DNA of 8,504 nt from Hyphomicrobiaceae bacterium (GTDB lineage: Bacteria > Pseudomonadota > Alphaproteobacteria > Rhizobiales > Hyphomicrobiaceae), in NCBI GenBank assembly GCA_020442225.1, contig JAGRKR010000003.1:699-9202 (forward strand). The letters run 5' to 3'. The notes beneath the pieces were generated by a model. That model was not told where the DNA came from and searched no databases. It worked only from the letters and a program-made list of their open reading frames with translations. Position numbers and translations under genes: made by a program. Of the stretch, positions 1 through 5,704 are shown piece after piece (within the stretch, counting starts at the first letter, position 1; each line of letters starts with the position of its first letter).

Positions 1-70
1 GCAGCAGCAATAGCGCCGCTCCCGACATCAGGGCGGCACAGACCAGCCGCCATGGCTTTCCAATCAACAT
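1..70 (-). CDS. amtB: Ammonium transporter (Amt family), N-terminal fragment cut by the window edge
   Basis: Only the first 23 codons are inside the window; the gene continues beyond position 1. From ATG at 70-68 the peptide begins MLIGKPWRLVCAALMSG and runs on into alanines and leucines: two basic residues followed by a hydrophobic stretch, as in a cleavable signal peptide or first membrane segment. Many proteobacterial Amt proteins carry such an N-terminal signal sequence. A good ribosome binding site (GAGGGAG, positions 85-79 on the minus strand) lies 8 bases ahead of the ATG. The gene starts 46 bases after glnK ends on the same strand, and glnK-amt is one of the most conserved bacterial gene pairs. 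The product would carry ammonium across the inner membrane and be blocked by GlnK when nitrogen is plentiful. The identification rests mainly on the position next to glnK; no transporter core is visible. The fragment is too short for family assignment alone. Confidence 0.72.
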   Translation of the reverse strand, partial: MLIGKPWRLVCAALMSGAALLLL

Positions 71-116
71 TGATGGAGCTCCCTCGTTTCTGTCGTTTCG
101 AACGTGATGTCGGGTG

Positions 117-458
<342 letters not shown>

Positions 459-481
459 TCACCCCTGTTCTCAGCCTCGCT

Positions 482-502
482 GGAGGGGCCGGACGGCCCT
501 CC
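482..502 (-). other. Hairpin in the glnK leader
   Basis: An inverted repeat pairs GGAGGG (482-487) with CCCTCC (497-502). After one G/G mismatch, two further pairs enclose a three-base loop. If the sigma-54 promoter starts transcription near 506, this hairpin begins about four bases into the mRNA and ends 26 bases before the start codon. A structure at the extreme 5' end can protect a message from decay, but no function can be shown from sequence. There is no T tract, so it is not an intrinsic terminator. Confidence 0.4.
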
Positions 503-516
503 ATTGCTACTGCTTA

Positions 517-532
517 GTCAAGAGGCGTGCCA
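517..532 (-). promoter_or_regulatory. Sigma-54 (RpoN) type -24/-12 promoter of glnK-amt
   Basis: On the minus strand TGGCACG (532-526) is followed by four bases and TTGAC (521-517). The sigma-54 consensus is TGGCACG-N4-TTGC, so the -24 element and the spacing are perfect. The -12 element differs only in having GA instead of GC. The predicted transcription start is near 506, giving a leader of about 50 bases before glnK. glnK-amt operons in proteobacteria are classically activated by phosphorylated NtrC through sigma-54. The one mismatch falls on an important base, so the promoter may be weaker than usual. I found no convincing NtrC operator (GCAC-N5-GGTGC type) in 533-653. Confidence 0.66.
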
Positions 533-564
533 GATTCGAAGGTGAGGCGTAATGTATTGAAATA

Positions 565-577
565 AATCAGAAAATTA
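565..577. promoter_or_regulatory. Possible IHF binding site upstream of the glnK promoter
   Basis: AATCAG-AAAA-TTA matches the IHF core WATCAR-N4-TTR and lies in an AT-rich patch (about 549-580) that stands out in otherwise GC-rich DNA. It is 32 bases upstream of the -24 element. IHF commonly bends DNA between a distant NtrC site and sigma-54 RNA polymerase, so the position makes sense. The IHF motif is short and degenerate, so chance occurrence in AT-rich DNA is possible. Confidence 0.4.
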
Positions 578-653
578 GAGTCTAGCCGGAGTCTCTGCCG
601 TCTGGCGACCGGACTTTCAGGCTAAACCGTGAGCACAAAATCAAATCTGCCTA

Positions 654-1580
654 TTATTTAAGCACGTAGTCCGTGGCGCGTTTCCGGATCAGCCCTTCCT
701 GCGCCACCGAGGCCACCAGGGTGCCGTCGTCCGTGAAGACGCTGCCGCGGCAGAACCCGCGTGCGCCGAAGGCCGAGGGGCTGTCCTGAACGTAGAGCAG
801 CCAGTCGTCGGCGCGGAACGGCCGATGGAACCAGATGGCGTGGTCGAGGCTGGCGAGCTGGATGTCCTTGTCGAAAAGTCCCTTGCCGTGGGCGATGAGG
901 GCGGTGTCGAGCAGTGTGAAGTCCGAGGCGTAGGCGAGCACGCACTGGTGCAGGGCGGTGTCGTCGGAGAGCCGGCCGTTGGTGCGGATCCATACGCTCT
1001 GCTGCGGCTTGCGCGGCTCGCGGCCGATGATCCGCGTCGGATCTACGGGGCGCATCTCGATCGGGCGCTCGCGCTGCCAGTAGGCCTTGATGTTCTCCGG
1101 GAGGTGGTTGAAGAGCTGCTGGAGCAATTGCCGCTCGCTCGGCAGTTGCTCGGGGCGCGGCACCTTCGGCATCTCGCTCTGATGGTCGTAGCTCGTCTCC
1201 TCCTGGTGGAAGGAGGCGCTCATGGAGAAGATCGCCCGACCGTTCTGGATCGCCTTGACGCGGCGGGTCGAGAAGCTGCCGCCGTCACGAATGCGCTCGA
1301 CCTCGTAGACGATCGGGGTACCGGGAGCGCCCGGCAGCAGGAAATAGGCATGCAGGGAGTGCGAGCGCCGGCCCTCGACCGTGCGCGCCGCCGCCATGAG
1401 CGCCTGGCCGATCACCTGTCCGCCGTAAACTCTTTGCCAGCCCTGCGCGGGGCTGCGACCGCGGAAAAGGTTGTGCTCGAGCTGCTCGAGTTCGAGAATG
1501 GCGACAAGCTTCTCGAGGGCGTGCTCGTTGCCGGTGCTGCCGCCGATGGACTGGCGCGCCTGCGGATCTTGCTCGGACAT
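654..1580 (-). CDS. tesB: Acyl-CoA thioesterase II (TesB family)
   Basis: The 308-residue protein is a double-hotdog thioesterase that would hydrolyse medium- and long-chain acyl-CoA to free fatty acid and CoA in the cytoplasm. The first hotdog contains NLFRG and VYGGQVIGQAL (residues 37-61), followed by HAYFLLPG. The second holds the three catalytic positions expected from E. coli TesB: Asp220 in LAYASDF, Ser244 in SLDHAIWFHRPF (Thr/Ser position) and Gln294 in VAQEGLIR. The open frame extends upstream to 1961, but the start at 1580 is preferred: GGAGGG lies about 9 bases ahead, homology begins just inside it, and the extension would overlap the divergent hydroxylase gene. The length of about 300 residues fits the family. 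It lies upstream of glnK on the same strand with a 198-base gap, so it is probably a separate transcription unit. Its physiological substrate is not evident. Confidence 0.95.
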   Translation of the reverse strand: MSEQDPQARQSIGGSTGNEHALEKLVAILELEQLEHNLFRGRSPAQGWQRVYGGQVIGQALMAAARTVEGRRSHSLHAYFLLPGAPGTPIVYEVERIRDGGSFSTRRVKAIQNGRAIFSMSASFHQEETSYDHQSEMPKVPRPEQLPSERQLLQQLFNHLPENIKAYWQRERPIEMRPVDPTRIIGREPRKPQQSVWIRTNGRLSDDTALHQCVLAYASDFTLLDTALIAHGKGLFDKDIQLASLDHAIWFHRPFRADDWLLYVQDSPSAFGARGFCRGSVFTDDGTLVASVAQEGLIRKRATDYVLK

Positions 1581-1632
1581 GAGGTTCGTCCCTCCAGTTC
1601 CGGGTTTCGGGCGACGTGGCGCCCGGGCCGGC

Positions 1633-1661
1633 AAAGGACGGCAGGCAGGGGGAGCTGTCAA
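1633..1661 (-). promoter_or_regulatory. Candidate sigma-70 type promoter of tesB
   Basis: The minus strand carries an exact TTGACA (1661-1656), preceded by C as in many alphaproteobacterial -35 elements. Seventeen bases on, the -10 position reads TCCTTT (1638-1633), a poor match. Transcription would start near 1626 and give a leader of about 46 bases to tesB. The exact -35 in the 121-base divergent gap is suggestive, but the weak -10 keeps this tentative. No clear promoter for the divergent hydroxylase was found in the gap. Confidence 0.28.
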
Positions 1662-1701
1662 GTCGCGCCCGCGCAGGGCAGACCCTAGTGATGAGGATGC
1701 C

Positions 1702-2940
1702 ATGACGTCTCGCGTGCAGGACGAGCACGATGTTATTATTGTCGGTGGCGGTTTCGCCGGCCTCAGCTTGGCCATCGCTCTGCGCCAGGGGCTCGGGGCG
1801 GGCGCGAGCATCGTCGTCGTGGATCGGGCGGTGGCCGCAGGGAAGGCCGGCGATCCCCGGGCGTATGCTCTCGGCGCCGCCTCGGTGCGCATGCTGGAGG
1901 CGCTCGGCGTCTGGCAGGCGGTGGCTGCAGCAAGCCAGCCGGTCGCCGCCATCGATATCACCGATTCCCCGCTCGAGACCGCCGTGCGGCCGGTTCTGCT
2001 CTCCTACGACAATCACCTCGATCAGGGCGAGCCGGCGTCATGGATCGTCGACAGTGGCGCGCTGCTCGCAGCCCTGGCCGATCGCGCTGCCGGCAGCGAT
2101 GGCGTCGTGATCATGGCCGGCTGCGCAGTGAGTGGCTTCACGAGCGGCGCCAGCGGCATCTCCGTTTCCCTGAGCGATGGCAGGAGCCTTGCGGGCCGGC
2201 TGCTCGTCGCCGCGGACGGGCGGGGGTCGTCGATCCGCGAGGCGGCCGGCATCCGCACGATCGGCCAGGCCTACGATCAGGTCGGCATCGTCACGCGGGT
2301 GGCGCTGGAACGCCCGCACGAAGGCCGCGCCGTGCAGCATTTCCTGCCGGCTGGCCCGTTCGCCATCCTGCCGCTGCCGGAACAGCAGGCGTGCATCACG
2401 TGGACCGAGCAGGCCGAGACCGGACGCCGCATCGCCGCGCTCGACGATGCTGGCTTCCTGGCCGAGGTGGAGCGCCGTTTCGGCTCGCGTCTCGGCGACC
2501 TGCGGCTGGTCGGCGGGCGCGCCGTCTTCCCACTTGAAGTCTATATCGCGCGCACGTTCGTCGGGCCGCGGCTGGCGCTGATCGGCGATTGCGCCCATGC
2601 CGTGCATCCGCTGGCCGGCCAGGGGCTCAACCTGGCCTTCCGCGATGTCGCGGCGCTCGCCGAGGTGCTGGGCGAGACTGCACGGCTCGGCATCGATCTT
2701 GGCTCCGGCGAGGCGCTCGAGCGCTACGAGCGCTGGCGGCGGTTCGACACCTTCATGTCGGCGGCGGCCTTCGATGGCTTCAACCGGCTGTTCGGCACCG
2801 ATTTCCCGCCCGTACGGGCCTTGCGCGACGTTGGCCTCGGGCTGGTGCACCGCCTGCCCGGCGTGAAGAAGGCGCTCGTCGCGGAGGCGGCCGGTGTCAC
2901 GGGCAAGCTGCCACGCCTCATGAAGGGGCTGCCGCTCTGA
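1702..2940 (+). CDS. ubiH: FAD-dependent monooxygenase of the UbiH/UbiF/VisC/COQ6 family (probable ubiquinone-ring hydroxylase)
   Basis: The 412-residue flavoprotein would hydroxylate the aromatic ring of a ubiquinone precursor using O2 and NAD(P)H. Three family motifs are intact: the N-terminal Rossmann GGGFAG after DVIIV (residues 10-20), the DG motif ADGRGSSIREAAGI (171-184), and the second FAD motif LIGDCAHAVHPLAGQGLNLAFRD (from 293). The last is the hallmark of the UbiH/COQ6 group. Members differ in which ring carbon they hydroxylate, and alphaproteobacteria use broad-specificity versions (UbiL, UbiM), so the symbol is a family label. The frame is open from 1471, but the start at 1702 is chosen because the FAD motif follows at once, GAGGA lies 4-5 bases ahead, and a longer form would run into tesB. 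It diverges from tesB. The O2 requirement contrasts with the low-oxygen promoter just downstream. Confidence 0.9.
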   Translation: MTSRVQDEHDVIIVGGGFAGLSLAIALRQGLGAGASIVVVDRAVAAGKAGDPRAYALGAASVRMLEALGVWQAVAAASQPVAAIDITDSPLETAVRPVLLSYDNHLDQGEPASWIVDSGALLAALADRAAGSDGVVIMAGCAVSGFTSGASGISVSLSDGRSLAGRLLVAADGRGSSIREAAGIRTIGQAYDQVGIVTRVALERPHEGRAVQHFLPAGPFAILPLPEQQACITWTEQAETGRRIAALDDAGFLAEVERRFGSRLGDLRLVGGRAVFPLEVYIARTFVGPRLALIGDCAHAVHPLAGQGLNLAFRDVAALAEVLGETARLGIDLGSGEALERYERWRRFDTFMSAAAFDGFNRLFGTDFPPVRALRDVGLGLVHRLPGVKKALVAEAAGVTGKLPRLMKGLPL

Positions 2941-2974
2941 CGAGCGACGCGATCCTGCGTCAGGCGGCGGTGCG

Positions 2975-3001
2975 GCCGGCTTGACCGAGGTCAACGCCGG
3001 C
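2975..3001 (+). repeat. Extended inverted repeat around the FNR-type box
   Basis: GCCGGC-TTGACC-GA-GGTCAA-C-GCCGGC pairs over 12 base pairs with a single unpaired C. The inner 14 bases are the FNR/FixK-type box listed separately. In RNA reading through from the hydroxylase gene this would fold into a stable stem 34 bases after its stop codon, so it may also help end or protect that transcript. No T run follows, so it is not a standard intrinsic terminator. Confidence 0.5.
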
Positions 3002-3021
3002 ACCCGGTACCCTCCTAGAGT
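2981..3021 (+). promoter_or_regulatory. FNR/FixK-type box with matched -10 element, promoter for the kinase-gcvPA-gcvPB block
   Basis: TTGACCGAGGTCAA (2981-2994) is a perfect TTGA-N6-TCAA palindrome, the recognition pattern of FNR, FnrL, FixK and related CRP/FNR regulators. It is followed 21 bases later by TAGAGT (3016-3021), a plausible -10. Counting a start near 3028 puts the centre of the box at about -40.5, close to the -41.5 of class II activated promoters. The leader to the kinase ATG is about 97 bases. The site lies in the 184-base gap after the hydroxylase gene and faces the kinase gene. Established knowledge: such boxes mediate activation under low oxygen or nitric oxide. Which regulator acts here is unknown; NNR/DNR-type proteins read nearly the same motif. 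Confidence 0.68.
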
Positions 3022-3034
3022 GAGACGTGCGTTC

Positions 3035-3090
3035 TCGCGCGAGGTCCGCATGCTTCCGGCTCGCGCGATCGCAGACGCGGCTCTCTGCGA
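3035..3090 (+). other. Two consecutive hairpins in the kinase leader
   Basis: TCGCGCGAG (3035-3043) pairs perfectly with CTCGCGCGA (3060-3068) around a 16-base loop. Directly after it TCGCAGA (3069-3075) pairs with TCTGCGA (3084-3090) around an 8-base loop. Both lie inside the leader predicted from the FNR-type promoter and end 34 bases before the kinase ATG. The first arm is itself palindromic (CTCGCGCGAG), so other foldings or a protein operator are possible. It does not match the conserved core of the glycine riboswitch. High GC content makes chance stems more likely. Confidence 0.4.
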
Positions 3091-3124
3091 GGGGCGGACG
3101 GCGTGAAATGCCAGGGCGCGCGAG

Positions 3125-4261
3125 ATGACCCGCATCGGCTTCATCCTGAATCCGATCGCCGGCATGGGCGGGCGGGTCGGTCTCAAAGGGACGGATGACG
3201 TGCTGGAGGAGGCAGTCCGTCGCGGTGCCGAGCCGGTCTCAGCTGGGCGCGCCCGCGACATGCTGATGGCGCTGCGCGCTGCGCCGGGGGCGCGCGAGCG
3301 CCTCGCGGCTGTCCGCTGGCTCACCTGTGCCGGCTCCATGGGGGGCGACGTGCTCAGCCAGGCCGGCTTCGAGACTGTCGAGATCGTCTACGTCCCCAAG
3401 CCTGCCAGCGATGCCGGCGATACGGCTGCCGCCGTCCAGGCCATGCTCGCCGCCGGCGCCGAGCTGATCCTGTTTTGCGGTGGTGACGGGACGGCGCGCG
3501 ACATTGCCGCGGCAGCCGGGCGGCGCGTTCCCGTGCTCGGCATCCCCTCGGGCGTGAAGATGTACTCGGGCGTCTTCGGCACGACGCCGGCGCGCACGGC
3601 CGACATTCTCGTCGGCTTTCTGGAGGGCAGGCTGGAGGCTGTGGAGGCCGAGGTGCTCGATCTCGACGAGGAGCGATATCGCGCCGGCGAGTGGGCCGTT
3701 CGTCGGCATCAGGTGGCGCTGACGCCCTATGAGCCGAACTATACGCAGGCTGCCAAGCAGATCGTGTCGGAGGTTTCGGACGCGCAGGCGAAGCAGGATA
3801 TCGCCGACTATCTCGGGGAGTTGATCGCCGCCGCACCCGGGCGCCTCGTGCTGCTGGGGCCGGGCACGACGGTGCAGGCCGTCGCCGCCGCACTCGGCAT
3901 CGCCAAGAGCCTGCTCGGGATCGACGCCGTCGTCGGGGGCACGTGCGTCGGCTCGGACCTCGACGAGCGCGGCGTGCTCGACCTGCTCGCCCGGCACGCC
4001 GACGTCCTGCTGGTCTTGAGCCCGATCGGAGCGCAGGGGTTCGTGCTCGGACGCGGCAACCTGCAACTGAGCCCGCGGGCCATCCGAAGGGTCGGCCTGG
4101 CGCGTATCGTCGTCGTGGCGACGCCAGCCAAGCTGGCGCGCACGCCAGATCTGCGCTTCGACACCGGCGATGCCGCGCTCGATGCCGAGATCGCGGCGCA
4201 CGGGCATCTGGCGGTTGTCGTAGGCTATCGGCGCCACAGGATGGTGAGGATCAGGAGCTAG
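3125..4261 (+). CDS. ATP-NAD/AcoX kinase family protein (predicted polyphosphate/ATP-dependent NAD kinase, COG3199 type)
   Basis: The 378-residue protein has the NAD-kinase/diacylglycerol-kinase fold signature FCGGDGTARDI, with GGDGT at residues 119-123, and PSGVKMYSGVFGTTP (141-155) shortly after. It opens with LNPIAGMGGRVGLKGTD (residues 8-24) and ends with GRGNLQLSP (309-317), both characteristic as I recall of the COG3199 group rather than of the shorter standard NAD kinase (about 250-300 residues). Family members are predicted to phosphorylate NAD or a related substrate; the AcoX relatives sit in acetoin operons and have no firm function. No ribosome binding site is strong: CAGGGCG about 8 bases ahead is the best, but the NPIAGMGG homology starts immediately, which fixes the ATG. 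It is the first gene after the FNR-type promoter and lies 90 bases before gcvPA, so an operon is likely. The true substrate is unknown. Confidence 0.85.
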   Translation: MTRIGFILNPIAGMGGRVGLKGTDDVLEEAVRRGAEPVSAGRARDMLMALRAAPGARERLAAVRWLTCAGSMGGDVLSQAGFETVEIVYVPKPASDAGDTAAAVQAMLAAGAELILFCGGDGTARDIAAAAGRRVPVLGIPSGVKMYSGVFGTTPARTADILVGFLEGRLEAVEAEVLDLDEERYRAGEWAVRRHQVALTPYEPNYTQAAKQIVSEVSDAQAKQDIADYLGELIAAAPGRLVLLGPGTTVQAVAAALGIAKSLLGIDAVVGGTCVGSDLDERGVLDLLARHADVLLVLSPIGAQGFVLGRGNLQLSPRAIRRVGLARIVVVATPAKLARTPDLRFDTGDAALDAEIAAHGHLAVVVGYRRHRMVRIRS

Positions 4262-4351
4262 GGCACGGTGCACGTTTTCGACGGCGGTCCTGCGCGGCCC
4301 CCTCGATCGATCGCATCCTTGGCCCGCACAGCCGCAGAGGATGAAAGTGCG

Positions 4352-5704
4352 ATGTCGTTTGTCCCACATAGCGAGGCGGAGCGCGCGGCCATGCTGGCGA
4401 GGATCGGCGTACCGCGGATGGAGACGCTGTTCGACGACGTTCCCCAGGCCGCGCGCTTTCCAGCGCTGGAGCTGCCGGCGCCCATCTCGCAGCTCGAGCT
4501 CGAAGCGGAGATGCGCGCCCTCGCCGATACCAACGCGGCCGCTCGTCGGCACGTGTCGTTTCTCGGTGCGGGCAGCTATGCCCACTTCCGGCCGGCGACG
4601 GTCGATGCCGTTCTGCGTCGTGGCGAGATGTTCACATCCTACACGCCCTATCAGCCCGAGCTCAGCCAGGGCATGCTGCAGGCGATGTTCGAGTACCAGA
4701 CGATGATCTGTCGTCTCACCGGCATGGACGTCGCCACCGCGAGCCACTACGACGGCGCCACGGCGCTGGCCGAGGCCGTGTTTCTGGCGCTTGCCGCGGC
4801 GCCAGGGCAGCGAAAGCGCGTCCTGGTCTCGTCGAGCGTGCATCCGCACGTCCGCGCTGTGCTCGCGACATATCTCGCAGGCACTGAGGCGTCGCTCGTC
4901 GACATGCGCCTCGGCGAGGGGAAATCGGGCGAGCCGGCGCCATCGATCGATGCGACGGCCGGCGCCGTCGTGCTGGCCTCGCCCAACGTTTTCGGCCAGC
5001 TCGAGGACGTGGCTGGCGTCGCGGCACGCGCCAAGGCTGCCGGCGCCTTGCTGGTCGTGGTGACGGACCCCATCGCGCTCGGCCTCTTCGCGCCGCCCGG
5101 CGCGCAGGGTGCGGATGTCGTCGTCGCCGACGGACAATGTCTCGGCCTGCCCCCGAGCTTCGGCGGCCCGTCGCTCGGCATCTTCGCCACGCGCCAGGCG
5201 CACGTGCGGCGGCTGCCCGGCCGGCTCGTCGGCGAGACGACGGACGGAAGCGGGCGGCGGGGCTACGTCCTGACGCTCGGCACGCGCGAGCAGCACATCC
5301 GGCGCGCCAGGGCGACAAGCAACATCTGCACGAATGCGGCGCTCGGCGCCCTGGCGGCCAGCGTCTATCTGGCGACCCTCGGTCGTCACGGGCTGAGGCG
5401 GGTCGCCGAACTCTGCTATCACAAGTGCCATTACGCCGCCGCGCAGGCGAGCCGGCTGCCGGGCGTCGTGCTCAATCCGCAGGCGCCGGACGCTGCCTTC
5501 TTCAAGGAGTTCGTACTGCAGCTGCCGCTCCCGGTCGCCGAGGTCAACGCGGTCCTGCTGGAGCGCTACGGCATCATAGGCGGCCTCGATCTCGGGACGA
5601 TTATCGAGGGGCTTTCGCACCACATGCTCGTGGCGGTGACGGAGATGGCGAGCCGCGGCGATATCGACCGCTTCGTCACGGGCCTGGCGGAGGCGACGCG
5701 ATGA
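4352..5704 (+). CDS. gcvPA: Glycine dehydrogenase (decarboxylating), P-protein subunit 1
   Basis: The 450-residue product matches the N-terminal half of the glycine cleavage P-protein, in the two-subunit form. Recognisable blocks are VSFLGAGSYAHFRPATVDAV (residues 68-87), TSYTPYQPELSQG (95-107), SHYDGATALAEA (131-142), GLPPSFGGPSLGIFA, and the late LTLGTREQHIRRARATSNICTN. This subunit does not hold the PLP lysine but completes the active site with GcvPB. The pair decarboxylates glycine and loads aminomethyl onto lipoyl-GcvH; the reaction is reversible. The frame is open from a GTG at 4268, but the added 28 residues are unlike the family, and AGAGGA lies 10 bases before the ATG at 4352. The stop overlaps the gcvPB start in ATGA, implying translational coupling. 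SYAHFRP replaces the more usual YDHYIP-type block, so this may be a somewhat divergent lineage. No gcvT or gcvH lies nearby. Confidence 0.94.
   Translation: MSFVPHSEAERAAMLARIGVPRMETLFDDVPQAARFPALELPAPISQLELEAEMRALADTNAAARRHVSFLGAGSYAHFRPATVDAVLRRGEMFTSYTPYQPELSQGMLQAMFEYQTMICRLTGMDVATASHYDGATALAEAVFLALAAAPGQRKRVLVSSSVHPHVRAVLATYLAGTEASLVDMRLGEGKSGEPAPSIDATAGAVVLASPNVFGQLEDVAGVAARAKAAGALLVVVTDPIALGLFAPPGAQGADVVVADGQCLGLPPSFGGPSLGIFATRQAHVRRLPGRLVGETTDGSGRRGYVLTLGTREQHIRRARATSNICTNAALGALAASVYLATLGRHGLRRVAELCYHKCHYAAAQASRLPGVVLNPQAPDAAFFKEFVLQLPLPVAEVNAVLLERYGIIGGLDLGTIIEGLSHHMLVAVTEMASRGDIDRFVTGLAEATR

Noticed and set aside
557..570. FNR-like box TTGAAATAAATCAG upstream of glnK
   Set aside because: It has one mismatch in the right half-site and lies in an AT-rich patch where such matches are easier. 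It also overlaps the better-placed IHF-like core, and no matching -10 was seen.
1581..1961. N-terminal extension of tesB to 1961 (435 residues)
   Set aside because: The added 127 residues have no homology I recognise and overlap the divergent hydroxylase. The start at 1580 has a good ribosome binding site and gives the family length.
2941..3124. Glycine riboswitch upstream of the operon containing gcvPA and gcvPB
   Set aside because: I looked for the conserved glycine aptamer core in this leader and in the gaps 4262-4351 and 7177-7265 and saw none. The hairpins present do not fit that architecture.
4268..4351. GTG start at 4268 adding 28 residues to GcvPA
   Set aside because: The extension does not resemble the family, and the ATG at 4352 has AGAGGA ahead and gives the normal length of about 450 residues.
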